NCBI RefSeq assembly: GCF_022539505.1
Contig: NC_061514.1
Coordinates: 330,133,090-330,197,089, forward strand
Direction: 5' to 3'
Origin: Lolium rigidum
Lineage: Eukaryota > Streptophyta > Magnoliopsida > Poales > Poaceae
Length of the DNA stretch: 64,000 nt
Position numbers and translations under genes: made by a program. The notes beneath the pieces are model-generated. The model was given only the letters and a program-made list of their open reading frames with translations, made no database searches and was not told where the DNA came from. Below, one piece after another: positions 23,719 to 35,446 of the stretch; within the stretch, counting starts at the first letter, position 1, and each line of letters starts with the position of its first letter.

Positions 23719-25150
23719 GCAAGCTATTATTCTTGCAAAGTGCAAAGCCCCTTGGGGCAAGGCACCATGTTCTTACCTTTTCTTATATGAACCCATCCCA
23801 AGTTTTTACTTTACAAGTTTTACTTGTTTTCCAAATGAGTTACTTTTATAGTTAACTTTGGTCAAAGTACAAGTTGAGTCCTAGAGTAGTGAGTTAGTCT
23901 TCCCAAAGCAAAGCAAGTTAGCACCCCTCATGAATTAGAGCTAGTGCTAATGAATTAAAACGTGACTACTCTAGATGGGAACCTTGTGATTTTGAAAGGA
24001 TTTTTAAACCTTAGAATGAAGATGCATTCCATTGAATGATTTTTTTGAAGGTGAATATGACCAAGAGAAGATAGTGATTTTTGATAAAACATGATGTTGG
24101 TTTGAATGCGATACCTTTCCAATTATCAAGTACCCCCACAATACCTGATTATGGGTAGGGCTTAACTGGAAGTTTATGCGTCTTAGTATGGGTTCCCTCT
24201 AAACAAGCGTCATCGGGGTTATGCCGAAAGCTGCCTCTACCACAAAAGAAACGATACGATATGATGCAAAATGAGGTGAATGTCCGGCCCAAGCCTCGTG
24301 TAGTTCCTGTGGCTGACTGTCTGTCTTCACCGGGAGGCCAAGCTCATGGGGAGAGGTGCTCATACTAGGATTCGTAAGTGAAAGGTTATGGTTGATGATC
24401 CGCGTACGTGTTACGATGATTCGGGAAATCCCGACGGATGAAATCAAATGTTGTGGCACAAGTGTGCAACCTCTGCAGAGTGTAAACCTATTCGAATAGC
24501 CGCGTCCACGGTTACGGACGGTTGGAAAGGCCATACAGTTTCCGATGTCATATCTTTGAAAATGATGTTGAAAGGTGATGGTGAAATGACTTGTGGTGGA
24601 TTGAATTGAAATCACCACTTGAATGGTGGGAATGACACTAATGTTCCCACTTGAGATAGTTAGTACTTGAGTAAGCTTTTCTCAAAACTTTGTGAATTAA
24701 AACTAGCTTTATGCAAATAAACTAGAGCTTAGCAAACCCTACTAGAATGTCTAGCACTTACATTAGTATTAGTTTGCGAGTACTCAACGTACTCACGGCT
24801 TTGTCCCTGGCTATTCAAATGGCCAGAATATGAAGATGACCAAGGAGATGACCAGCAGGACGCCTACGACAACTGAGCGCTTCCCGACGTCAAGCGTTGG
24901 CCTGTGGACTAGAGAGTCCTTGTATCTTACGCTTCCGCTATGTTGAACTATGAACTTGTGTTTGTTCGTTGATCAATAGATCAACTATTCGTGTAATATG
25001 GATCATGTGATTCCAAATTGTAAGACTTATGGTTTGAAATGAATGATGACTGTGATACTTAACTATTATGCCTCGCAACAACAATATTCCTGGGATTGCG
25101 ATGTATGACATAATAGGCACTCGGACTTAAAAATCCGGGTGTTGACAAGT

Positions 25151-25163
25151 TGGTATCAGAGCC
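25151..25163 (+). other. Element F primer binding site (initiator Met)
   Basis: TGGTATCAGAGCC starts three bases after the LTR end, a perfect match to the usual complement of initiator tRNA-Met. Confidence 0.92.
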
Positions 25164-25376
25164 ATTGTTTGACCTTAGGAAACCTTAGTTAGAATGGGCA
25201 TTCTGGAAAAAATTAACTTTGAAATCAAATGAGAGAAACTATTTGTGAAAATTTACTACACCCTTGTCTTTGAGACTTTGCCAAAATTTGATGAATCATG
25301 TTCTATCTTATTTGAATCAACTTAAAACTTTGCCACACTCTGCACTCTCTAACTTACTCATCCAATTCTCTTTCAG

Positions 25377-26182
25377 ATGGAGCCGAATGAACCCCTCAAC
25401 ACCAAGTTTTACCAACTTGGGAACGGAAGAAGCTTGATCTTCGAGCATGACCTCGACTCCCTGTCGGATCACCTTAGCTGCCCACACCCCGAGTTTCACG
25501 GGATTCAGGTGGACGACCAGCCGGGAGGGGAACTGCAGTGGATTATCACCGCTGACTTGAGGGGCAAGCTGGAGCCTCCCACCTCGGAGAGGATCCTTTT
25601 CTCTTTCGGGGAAAGCAAGCCGGCTCGACGGGCTTGCACGTGCTCTTCGGGAAGCACTTGCTCGTACGTGCGGACGAGAATGCGGAAGCACTTCGTGAGG
25701 AACGCTTTGCGCATCTCGCGAGGCGTAACTCTGACGGAAGACCCATGGATGTGCCATTGCACCCCCAGTTGAGGCACCATGTGGATCACTTGGACTTCAT
25801 GCTCTATCAGACTCATAGGGACCTCGACGCCTCTCGCGCTTACGCGAACCAGACCCATGCTCACATCACCGAGCATGGTGAGGCGATCAAGCTACTCAAC
25901 AACGACCGCAGAAGCCTTCGCCAGCAGCGTGCCAAGAAGGACGCTACGATTCGCCGCCTTCGCGCCCGGATCGCGTCACTTGAGGCCACTGTCAAGGCCC
26001 AGGAGGATCAGATTCGTCAGCTGGAGGATGACGATGGAGGCATCGACATTCAGGGAGGAGACGCCTTTCTGAGCGATGACGACGACTTTGAGGAGGACGA
26101 GAACACCGAGGAGGAGGACTACGAGTTCCTGGAGGCAGGACCCGACGACTACGTCCCGATCGATGTCGATGATGAGGAGTAG
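25377..26182 (+). CDS. Element F extra ORF ahead of gag (coiled coil, acidic tail; frameshifted)
   Basis: It opens at ATG 25377 (MEPNEPLNTKFYQLGNG) and closes at TAG 26180-26182, about 268 codons. The frame changes twice, near 25617 and near 25676, each at a spot reading CAAG or CGAG. The three frame segments read smoothly in order, so the gene is probably a single ORF. Segment 1 (about 80 residues) has no motif I know. The middle contains FAHLARRNSDGRPMDVPL. Residues about 150-215 form a heptad-like basic coiled coil (RRLRARIASLEATVKAQEDQ). The last 45 residues are strongly acidic (DDDDFEEDENTEEEDYEF). It is not gag and has no protease, RT or envelope features. A CTTTCAG acceptor-like tract abuts the ATG, as it also does for gag, suggesting expression by alternative splicing. 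Function unknown. Confidence 0.7.
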
Positions 26183-26414
26183 TTGCACTAGTTCACTTAT
26201 AGTAGGTGTGAGTTGTATCCCGTCCTTTGTATCGTAGCATGAGAATGGTTCTTAAAACCATTGAAGTATGTGTGTAGTTTGTACTATGTGTTGCATGAAT
26301 GAATGAATGATATGTTTGTCATGAAAAGTTTACAAGTTTTCAAATGTTTTTCAAACTTAACCAAAATGAACCATAGAATGTTCCCCCTCATCTCATGATC
26401 TTCTACATCTTCAG

Positions 26415-27515
26415 ATGGCCCCTCCAAATCGCACCAACGACGCGATGCTGCAACTTCTGCAAACCCGGCTTGCAGACCGAGAAACCGAAAGAGCCGAACG
26501 CCAAGCCAACCTCATCGCCTTGCAGAACATCGCCAACCAAGGCCCCGGAAATCATGACCACCCTGGATCCAAGCTCAAGAACTTCCAAAACACCAACCCT
26601 CCAGTGTTTAGCAAGACCGAGGAGCCCCTCGACGCCGACGATTGGCTCCAGACTATGGAGAACAATCTGGAGGTAGCTGGAGTGGAAGCCAACGAGAAGG
26701 TGTTGTTCGCCACTCACTATCTCGCTGGACCAGCTCGCGCTTGGTGGACCAGCACCCGTGCCATGAACGGAGGTCAATTCATGACTTGGGAGGATTTCAA
26801 ACTCAAGTTCAGCAAGTACCATGTACCCCCGGGTCTTATCAAGAAGATGAGGGATGAATTCCGTGAGCTGAAACAAGGTCGCATTACGGTGGTGGAATAC
26901 CGTGATAAGTTTCTCACCTTGTCAAGGTATGCCCCTGATGAGACCGACACCGTTGAGAAGAGGAAGGAGAGATTCCTGAACGGACTGCATGATGAGATGC
27001 AGACTGTCCTCGTCAACATCCCCTTCGCCGACCTCGAAGCCCTTGTTGACTCCGCCATCCAGATGGAGGGCAAGTTAAACCAAGCCAATGAGAACCGCAA
27101 GCGCCGCATGGCAAGTCAGAGTGGATCAAGCCACCCCCAAAGGTTTCGCCCTAGCTCAAGCGGAGGTTTCCCTCCGAGAAACAACAAACCCCGGATGCGG
27201 AACTCTCGCCCGGTTATCAGAACCGGAGTGGAGGAAACTCCAAGCCGGGAGGCTACAACAACAACTACAACAACAACAACTACAACCGCGCTCCACCCCG
27301 AGCCCCTAACAACACCAACACCAACACCACCCCCAGAACCGGAAGCAATGCCATTCCCGTTGCGAACAAGCAGGACAAGAGCACTATCACTTGTTATGAG
27401 TGTGGTGTAGTGGGACACTACTCCAACGAGTGCCCCAAGCGCCTTGCCAAGCTCGCCGGCAACACCGCTGCCCCTGCTCAGCAGCAACGCCGTGTCTCCA
27501 CCGGCAAGAAGTTCG
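26415..27515 (+). CDS. gag: Element F gag (capsid and zinc knuckle, one frameshift)
   Basis: The start at ATG 26415 directly follows CATCTTCAG. Residues 1-50 are helical (LADRETERAERQANLIALQN). The capsid core has TEEPLDADDWLQTME, YLAGPARAWWTS and FRELKQGRITVVEYRDKF, typical of Ty3/gypsy Retrotrans_gag. After FPPRNN the frame changes near 27205. The new frame gives an Asn-rich linker and a nucleocapsid zinc knuckle, CYECGVVGHYSNEC (CX2CX4HX4C, about 27392-27433). A second shift near 27515, at an A/C homopolymer, leads into protease. The product packages the element RNA. Confidence 0.88.
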
Positions 27516-28138
27516 CCCCAACAACCCCAACAACCGCAACGGCCGCCTCTACCACATGAACGCCGAAGAAGCCCAGGAAGCACCAGATGTTGTGCTGGGT
27601 ATGTTCTCTGTCAACCACATCCCTGCTAGAGTGTTGTTTGATTCCGGAGCATCTCATTCCTTTGTCACCGAAGATTTTGCATCAACAAGTAAAATTCAAC
27701 CCCTCAGTTTGAAGCATGTTATGATAGTTCAAATCCCCGGATCAACCACCAAAGCCAGAAAATTTTGTAAAAATGTGCCTATCAAAATGCATGATGTAGA
27801 TTTCTTTGCAAATCTAATCATACTTGGAACCAAAGGTTTGGAAGTTGTCCTCGGAATGGACTGGATGTCCAAGCACAATGGATTGATAGACTACGCCAAG
27901 AAAGCCATAACCATGACTAACAGCACCGGTATCGTAGTTGAGCACATCTCTGAAAAACTACCCAGAAAATTTACCTGCAACCAAAGTGTATCCAAGCCAA
28001 CTCTGGATCAAATCAGGGTCGTTTGTCGCTATCCTGATGTGTTTCCGGATGATCTACCCGGTATGCCCCCGGATCGGGATATCGAGTTTATCATCGAGTT
28101 AATCCCGGAAGCTGGACCCATCGCCCGGAGAGCCTACA
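27516..28138 (+). CDS. Element F protease and linker
   Basis: Aspartic protease domain with the active-site motif [12 protein letters not shown] (D-S-G) and the downstream [12 protein letters not shown] flap/floor segment, followed by the linker that leads into RT ([20 protein letters not shown]). A single inserted base near 28138 (AAGCATGAAC) shifts the frame into the RT ORF. This shift is not at a CAG, so it may be a real mutation. Confidence 0.88.
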
Positions 28139-28141
28139 AGC

Positions 28142-30104
28142 ATGAACGCAACCGAGCTTGTGGAGCTGAAGAAGCAAATAGATGACATGTTAGCCAAAGG
28201 TTTGATTAGACCAAGTGCATCCCCACGGAGATCCCCCGTCTTGTTTGTCGACAAGAAGGATGGTGCAAATCGTTTATGCACGGACTATCGTAAGCTTAAC
28301 GATGTCACCATCAAAAACAAATACCCCTTACCCAAGATCGAAGACTTGTTTGACCAACTCACCGGATCCCGAGTTTTCTCCAAGATTGATCTTAGAACCG
28401 GATACCACCAACTGAAGATACGAGCCACCGACATTCCAAAAACTGCCTTTACCACCAGATATGGGTTGTATGAGTACAACGTCATGTCGTTTGGATTGAC
28501 CAATGCCCCCGCCTATTTCATGAATCTCATGAATAAGATCTTCATGAACTTTTTGGACAAGTTTGTCGTTGTTTTCATCGACGACATCCTAGTCTACTCC
28601 AAGTCCGAAGAGGAACATGAACAGCATTTGGAGATTGTTCTAGAAACCCTTAGACAGCACAAGTTGTATGCCAAGTTTAGCAAGTGTGAGTTTTGGCTGG
28701 AAGAAGTTGGATTCCTCGGACACATCTTGTCTGCAGGAGGAATTGCCGTTGATCCCGCCAAAATCAAAACTGTTATGGAATGGAAAGCCCCAACCACACA
28801 AACCGAGGTCCGCGCTTTTCTTGGATTAGCCGGATACTACCGCAGATTTGTAGAAGGTTTTTCGAGCATCGCTCGACCAATGACCCAACTGTTGAAAAAG
28901 GACAGAAAGTTTGAGTGGACCGACAAATGCGAAGAGAGCTTTCAACAGCTCAAGAGTAGACTGAAAACAGCCCCCATCCTGATCATGCCAGATATCACAA
29001 AGCCCTTTGACGTATATTGCGACGCCTCCAAGACTGGACTTGGATGCGTGCTTATGCAAGAAGGCAAGGTTGTATCCTACCTTTCAAGACAACTCAAGCA
29101 ACATGAACAGAATTACCCAACCCATGACCTCGAACTTGCAGCCGTGGTCTTAGCCCCGAAAGTTTGGCGTCATTACCTCTTGGGTAATCGATGCGAGATC
29201 TACTCCGACCACAAAAGCCTCAAATATATATTCACCCAGAAAGAGTTGAACATGAGACAACGCCGATGGATCGAATTGATCAAGGATTACGACATGGAGA
29301 TTCACTACCACCCCGGCAAGGCCAATGTGGTAGCGGATGCTTTGAGTCGACTGCCGTACCAGTTGAACTCCATGCTCGCAACCGAACAGCCTAGCTTGCA
29401 TCAAGAGTTTGAACAGTTCAGACTTGAACTTGTGAGTGAAGGATTCCTAGCCAGCATAGAACTGCAACCCACCTTGATTGGTCAGATCAAGGAAGCCCAG
29501 AAGGACAACGCTAGCATTGATGGAATCAAGAAACAGATAGCCGAAGGAAAAGCTCCCGGATTCACCGTAGACGAAGCCGGAGTGCTTTGGTACAAAGAAC
29601 GTCTCTGCGTACCATCGGACTCTGACTTGAAACAAGTCATTCTGCAAGAAGCCCATGACACCCTTTATTCAATCCACCCCGAAGGTACCAAGATGTACCA
29701 GGACCTGAAAGAACAATTCTGGTGGCACGGAATGAAGAGAGAGATCGGTAGCTATATCGCTAAGTGTGACATATGTCAGAGAGTCAAGGCAGAACACCAA
29801 CGACCCGCCGGACTGTTGCAACCCCTTCAGATTCCAGAATGGAAATGGGACTCTGTAGGAATGGACTTTATCACCGGACTGCCCAAATCCGAGCAAAGGC
29901 AATGATTCAATATGGGTAGTGGTCGATAGATTGACCAAAGTCGCCCATTTCATCGCCGTCAAAACCACCTATCAAGGCCCCAAGTTAGCTGAACTTTACA
30001 TCTCCAGAATAGTCGCTTTGCACGGAACCCCCAAATCGATAGTGTCGGATAGAGGATCACGAGTTCACCTCAAGGTTACGGCGAGAAAGTGCATGAAGGA
30101 CTAG
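28142..30104 (+). CDS. pol: Element F reverse transcriptase, RNase H and integrase core
   Basis: A 587-codon ORF (28142-29905). RT motifs in order: [52 protein letters not shown], and the catalytic FIDDILVYS at about 28576. RNase [46 protein letters not shown]. The integrase zinc finger has H/H ([10 protein letters not shown]) and CDICQ. The catalytic core starts with [11 protein letters not shown], the first Asp. After a frame change near 29890 (CCGAGC) the core continues to [13 protein letters not shown], the second Asp. Two more breaks near 30060 and 30155 cover the region with the catalytic Glu. All three breaks are at CAG-type sites. Confidence 0.93.
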
Positions 30105-30183
30105 GCACCCGCCTAAATTTCAGCACCGCCTATCACCCTCAGACCGACGGACAGACGAGAGAGTAAACCAGATACTGGAAGAC

Positions 30184-30921
30184 ATGCTTAGAGCATGCGT
30201 ACTGGAATACGGATCCAAGTGGGAAGACTGCCTACCTTACGCAGAATTCTCTTACAACAATAGTTATCAAGCCAGCCTACAGATGGCCCCCTTTGAAGCC
30301 TTGTACGGAAGGAAGTGCCGTACCCCCCTGAACTGGTCAGAAGTCGGAGAGAGCCAAGTTTTCGGCCCAGATGTTCTTCGTGAAGCCGAAGAGAAAGTCC
30401 ACAAGATCCGCGAGTACCTCAAGACTGCGCAATCCAGACAGAAGAGCTACGCCGACAAGAGACGTCGGGAGATGACCTTTGAGATCGGAGACTTCGTCTA
30501 TCTCAAAGTATCCCCCTTGAAAGGAATGCAACGTTTCCAATTGAAAGGAAAGCTTGCACCCCGCTATGTCGGACCTTTCCAAGTCCTCAGTCGCCGAGGT
30601 GAAGTATCTTATCAACTGGAGTTGCCTGAAGAAATGTCGGCTGTGCACGACGTATTTCACATCTCACTTCTCCGGAAGTGCCTTGAAGTCCCGGAGAAGA
30701 CCGAAGTGTTCAAGAACATCGATCACAGATCGGTGGATATCAACAAGGATCTGACTTACCGCGAAGTGCCGATTCGCATATTGGAAGAAGCTTACCGAAC
30801 CACCCGCACCCGAAGCATCAAGTTTCTGAAAATCCAATGGAGCAATCATACCGAGGAGGAAGCCACATGGGAACGCGAAGACTTCATGAAGAAGGAGTAC
30901 CCGGATCTCTTTAGTACCTAA
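30184..30921 (+). CDS. Element F integrase C-terminus and chromodomain
   Basis: A 245-codon open frame that continues integrase: YGSKWEDCLPYAEFSYNNSY, ALYGRKCRTPLNWSE, then the GPF-type SH3-like region (RYVGPFQVLSRRGEVSYQLELP). The last 55 residues (from about 30757) form the C-terminal chromodomain common to Tekay/Del chromoviruses (EVPIRILEEAYRTTRTRSI, then WSNHTEEEATWERE). Chromodomains of this group are thought to direct integration towards particular chromatin. It stops at TAA 30919-30921, about 35 bp before the polypurine tract. Confidence 0.92.
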   Translation: MLRACVLEYGSKWEDCLPYAEFSYNNSYQASLQMAPFEALYGRKCRTPLNWSEVGESQVFGPDVLREAEEKVHKIREYLKTAQSRQKSYADKRRREMTFEIGDFVYLKVSPLKGMQRFQLKGKLAPRYVGPFQVLSRRGEVSYQLELPEEMSAVHDVFHISLLRKCLEVPEKTEVFKNIDHRSVDINKDLTYREVPIRILEEAYRTTRTRSIKFLKIQWSNHTEEEATWEREDFMKKEYPDLFST

Positions 30922-30954
30922 CTTTCTTTTCGATCTCGGGACGAGATCTTTTGT

Positions 30955-30966
30955 AAGGGGGAAGGG
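30955..30966 (+). other. Element F polypurine tract
   Basis: AAGGGGGAAGGG two bases before the 3' LTR start. Confidence 0.88.
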
Positions 30967-30968
30967 TT

Positions 30969-33900
30969 TGTAACACCCCAAATTTCAATAAAAAGAAAGT
31001 TAGAGAATTCCAGAAAACAAAATTTCAAACCAACAAAAACTTTTCTTTTGCATATAGTACCATGCATAGGACTTGTGCATTTGAGTGATATGCCATGATG
31101 ATTGTTATTACTTGTAGTTGATATGCTCTAAAACCCTAGGGTGATCATATGAAGATCACCAACCAAATAAATCAAAGAGGAAGAAATTCCATAAATTGCA
31201 AAACCCTAAAAACCCTCACATATGCTCTATGGCATTTTTATAAATCTTGACCCTAGACCTATTTGGTTTTCACCATTTGTTGGATAATGTTATTAAACAC
31301 TTATTACAACTTTTGGAACCAAGGTTTCACAATTCAAATAAAATTCAAAGACAATTCCCACTCACATATGATAATGGTCAAAACTGAAATTTATAGTCTG
31401 ATCACCACTTTGAGCCCCTGCAATTCAATTTTCCCAAACCAATTCTTGCTAACTCTTTGCACCATTTCAAAGACAACATCAAGGTGAACAACTTTGATGA
31501 AGATCACCCTGCCAAATTCATCTTGGATCAATAGCCATGCTCATCCAAAGTTGCAACATTTTAGCAAGTGCAACAATCTCCACTTAGCCATTTTGGCCAA
31601 TCTTTGAATTCAAAATTTTCCACCACCACCTCCAATCACCTCTGGTCATTTACAACTAATATCAACACTCACATCTCAAAAACTTTCACCTTTTGAATTA
31701 TTTCAAATTTGGACAAAATTGCATTTTTGCAAATATGGAACAAATCAAAAACACTAGTGTCAATAGTTTTGGCCTAACCCTACTGCCCCAACCTACTCCA
31801 CCTTGTCCCCTGATCCCTTCTACCTCTAGCACACCCAATAGCAAGCCTAGAGGAGGGCCATGAATGCTCAAGCCACCACCATGCCGGCCATGGCCATGAG
31901 CCTCACCCTCCCCTCTCTTCTCTCCACCGTGGCCTCGACCACCATGCCCAATAGGCTCCCCTTGGTCCCCTGAGCACGCCGATGATCGCCGATCGTCGAG
32001 AGGTGGACCACATCGCCCTGGCCAGAACGCGCCCGCGACGCCCACGTGCGACAGGAGCGGCATGGCCATGCCGTGCTTGTCGGCCGACGCGCGCGCCGCG
32101 GACACGCGCCGCCTCGCCACCCTGTGCCTCGCCTGGACCCCTTTCCTTCACCGTTCGCCTCGCCGCGCCACCACGACTCCACCAGACATGCGCAGAATGG
32201 AGACCCTGGACCGCCGCCGCCGTGGACGGGGAAGAAGATCCCGCCACTGCCGCGACATGCCCGGAAGCAATGCGACCAAACCAGAAGCTCCCCGACCAAG
32301 CCAGCACCACCTCTAGCTTCGCCTGGACGAGGAGAACCCGACAGCACCCTCGCCTAGCCCAACCGTTCGCCGGAATCGCCGCGAGCAGGTCGACCTCGCC
32401 GCAGCCCTCACGGTCACTCGCTCGCCTATAAAAGGAGAGCTCCGTTCGTCGAATTGAGCACACCAGCACACTCCCCTCTTCTCACTCGACCGCCTGAGCC
32501 ACTTCACCATCGACATTCACCGCCGTAGCCACCCAATCGCCACCTCACTGCCGACGGACGCCGCGGAAGCTCGCCGCCGATTGAAGCCGATCCAGGAGTT
32601 ACCGCCGGTACCAGTCGACTCGCCGTCGTCTACACCTTCACCGCGCACACTGCCAACCCTTGCTGGAGCCGCGGTGAGCTCTCCCACCCCCTACTGCCGC
32701 CGCCGCACCATCGGGATCTCGCCAGAGATGACGATGGCCCTGTGTCGTCCGATCTAATTCTAATCCAACGCACCACACGTCTCCATACCGTTTCGGGTTT
32801 TAAAAGAGGCTGACAGGCGGACCCCACCCTGTCAGGCAGCCCACGCGGGCACAGACGCGTGGTGGGCTGGCCGTGGGCCTGTTTAAATGATTTGGCCCAA
32901 TAGCTTTTCCCGCCGGCCTGTTTAATTCAAATCTAGTTTAATTAATTCAAATGAATTTGAATACTGCCTCCACTTTGAAATTCAACCATTTCAAATTGGC
33001 TAAACCAAATTTAGTGAATTTTATATTGTTAGAAAGCCACTGAAATTCTCTACAACATGCCACTGGCCGCATGGTCAAATTCTTTGTAGAATTAATGTGA
33101 CAAAAATAACAAGGCAGGGACTTTTCCCTATTCAAATAATTCTTAAAAATCAACCAAAATAGATATTAAGTTAATTCCAACTCTAATAGCTCACATTTGA
33201 CTTACACAAATTGTTTATGCAATAAAATGGTGTGGTCACTTTGCATGATCATGCCATGGTTTAATGAATGGATATTTTGACTAGTTTAACTAGTTGATAT
33301 TGTCCAACACTATTAAAGTTAAATTGTGTGAAGTCCTACACTTCACTTAAACTTGTCTCACATGGATTCATGGGATGTTTGGACCCCTGGTCCCAAACTC
33401 TCTTATATGAATTACTTGAGATTTAAATCAAAGGTAGTGTTATTTAAATGGTATGAGGTGATCCACCTCATTTAAATCATTTTCTCAAATGATGATGATG
33501 AACATTGGACTTAGGTCAATATGAGTTCATCCATGATTGTTGGAGAAATTAAATCTTAAGAAGATTTCAATGAGAGGAAATTATTTCTCAAGAACCCTAT
33601 GGAAACTATCATTTACATATGGAATACAAATTCTATTTAAATCCCACCACCCATGCACCCTAGTTTATTTATTTTGTGTGCATAGAGTAGTTTGTGTGTT
33701 TATTTGTGATGTGTGGAATAGCCATTGAATTAGTGAGTAATTATACTCGTATTCAAATTTAGACGGTAGCACCGGAGAGTACGCCGAAGAAGAAGGTTGC
33801 TACCAGGAGGAGGAGGAGGAACAGTTTGAGAACTACCAAGGCAAGCTAAATTACTATGCAAGCTAAATTACTATGCAAGCTACTACCAATGCAAGCTATT

Positions 33901-35308
33901 ATTCTTGCAAAGTGCAAAGCCCCTTGGGGCAAGGCACCATGTTCTTACCTTTTCTTATATGAACCCATCCCAAGTTTTACTTGTTTTCCAAATGAGTTAC
34001 TTTTATAGTTAACTTTGGTCAAAGTACAAGTTGAGTCCTAGAGTAGTGAGTTAGTCTTCCCAAAGCAAAGCAAGTTAGCACCCCTCATGAATTAGAGCTA
34101 GTGCTAATGAATTAAAACGTGACTAATCTAGATGGGAACCTTGTGATTTTGAAAGGATTTTTAAACCTTAGAATGAAGATGCATTCCATTGAATGATTTT
34201 TTTGAAGGTGAATATGACCAAGAGAAGATAGTGATTTTTGATAAAACATGATGTTGGTTTGAATGCGATACCTTTCCAATTATCAAGTACCCCCACAATA
34301 CCCGATTATGGGTAGGGCTTAACTCGGAAGTTTATGCGTCTTAGTATGGGTTCCCTCTAAACAAGCGTCATCGGGGTTATGCCGAAAGCTGCCTCTACCA
34401 CAAAAGAAACGATACGATATGATGCGAAATGAGGTGAATGTCCGGCCCAAGCCCTGTGCGGTTCCCGTAGCTGATCGTCTGTCTTCATCTGGAAGGCCAA
34501 GCTCATGGGGAGAGGTGCTCATACTAGGATTCGTAAGTGAAAGGTTATGGTTGATGATCCGCGTACTGTGTTACGATGATTCGGGGAAATCCCGACGGAT
34601 GAAATCAAATGTTGTGGTACAAGTGTGCAACCTCTGCAGAGTGTAAACCTATTCGAATAGCCGCGTCCACGGTTACGGACGGTTGGAAAGGCCATACAGT
34701 TTCCGATGTCATATCTTTGAAAATGATGTTGAAAGGTGATGGTGAAATGACTTGTGGTGGATTGAATTGAAATCACCACTTGAATGGTGGGAATGACACT
34801 AATGTTCCCACTTGAGATAGTTAGTACTTGAGTAAGCTTTTCTCAAAACTTTGTGAATTAAAACTAGCTTTATGCAAATAAACTAGAGCTTAGCAAACCC
34901 TACTAGAATGTCTAGCACTTACATTAGTATTAGTTTGCGAGTACTCAACGTACTCACGGCTTTGTCCCCGGCTATTCAAATGGCCGAATATGAAGATGAC
35001 CAAGGAGATGACCAGCAGGACGCCTACGACAACCGAGCGCTTCCCGACGTCAAGCGTTGGCCTCGTGGACTAGAGAGTCCTTGTATCTTACGCTTCCGCT
35101 ATGTTGAACTATGAACTTGTGTTTGTTCGTTGATCAATAGATCAACTATTCGTGTAATATGGATCATGTGATTCCAAATTGTAAGACTTATGGTTTGAAA
35201 TGAATGATGACTGTGATACTTAACTATTATGCCTCGCAACAACAATATTCCTGGGATTGCGATGTATGACATAATAGGCACTCGGACTTAAAAATCCGGG
35301 TGTTGACA
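30969..35308 (+). repeat. Element F 3' LTR
   Basis: 4340 bp, TGTAACACCCC...GGTGTTGACA, the partner of 20796-25147. TATAAAAGG lies at 32427-32435. The right flank GTAGC completes the target duplication. Confidence 0.95.
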
Positions 35309-35415
35309 GTAGCACGGTAAAGCAATGCTAACCCAAACACATCTATGATAACTACGTTGCTCGCCATCAACAAGGCTTCAGCACGAGCAACGCATGGATA
35401 ACGAATAAACGTATA

Positions 35416-35446
35416 CTGCCTAGATCGCAAGATGCGATCTAGGCAG
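35416..35446. repeat. Perfect 14-bp hairpin in solo LTR Y
   Basis: CTGCCTAGATCGCA and its exact reverse complement TGCGATCTAGGCAG are separated by AGA. It is the most stable short stem-loop I noticed in the window. Confidence 0.9.

Larger units (their letters stand above)
20796..25147 (+). repeat. Element F 5' LTR
   Basis: 4352 bp, from TGTAACACCCC to GGGTGTTGACA. A GC-rich block (about 21590-22560) contains the likely promoter. Long ORFs there on both strands are composition artefacts: they differ between the two LTRs because of small indels. Confidence 0.95.
20796..35308 (+). mobile_element. Element F: full-length Ty3/gypsy chromovirus (Tekay-like) with 4.3-kb LTRs
   Basis: 14.5 kb long, with 5-bp duplications GTAGC (20791-20795, 35309-35313), LTRs of 4352 and 4340 bp, an initiator-Met primer site, an extra ORF, gag, protease, RT, RNase H, integrase, a C-terminal chromodomain and a polypurine tract. 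LTR length and the chromodomain type fit the Tekay/Del group. The LTRs are very similar: I count three differences in the first ~810 bp. The insertion is therefore recent. The coding region is interrupted by several frameshifts, most of them at CAG sites. Confidence 0.95.

Noticed and set aside
27088..27583. Opposite-strand and alternative-frame ORFs in F gag (Gln- and Gly/Val-rich)
   Set aside because: They are shadows of the Asn/Thr-rich repeat codons in the true gag frame.
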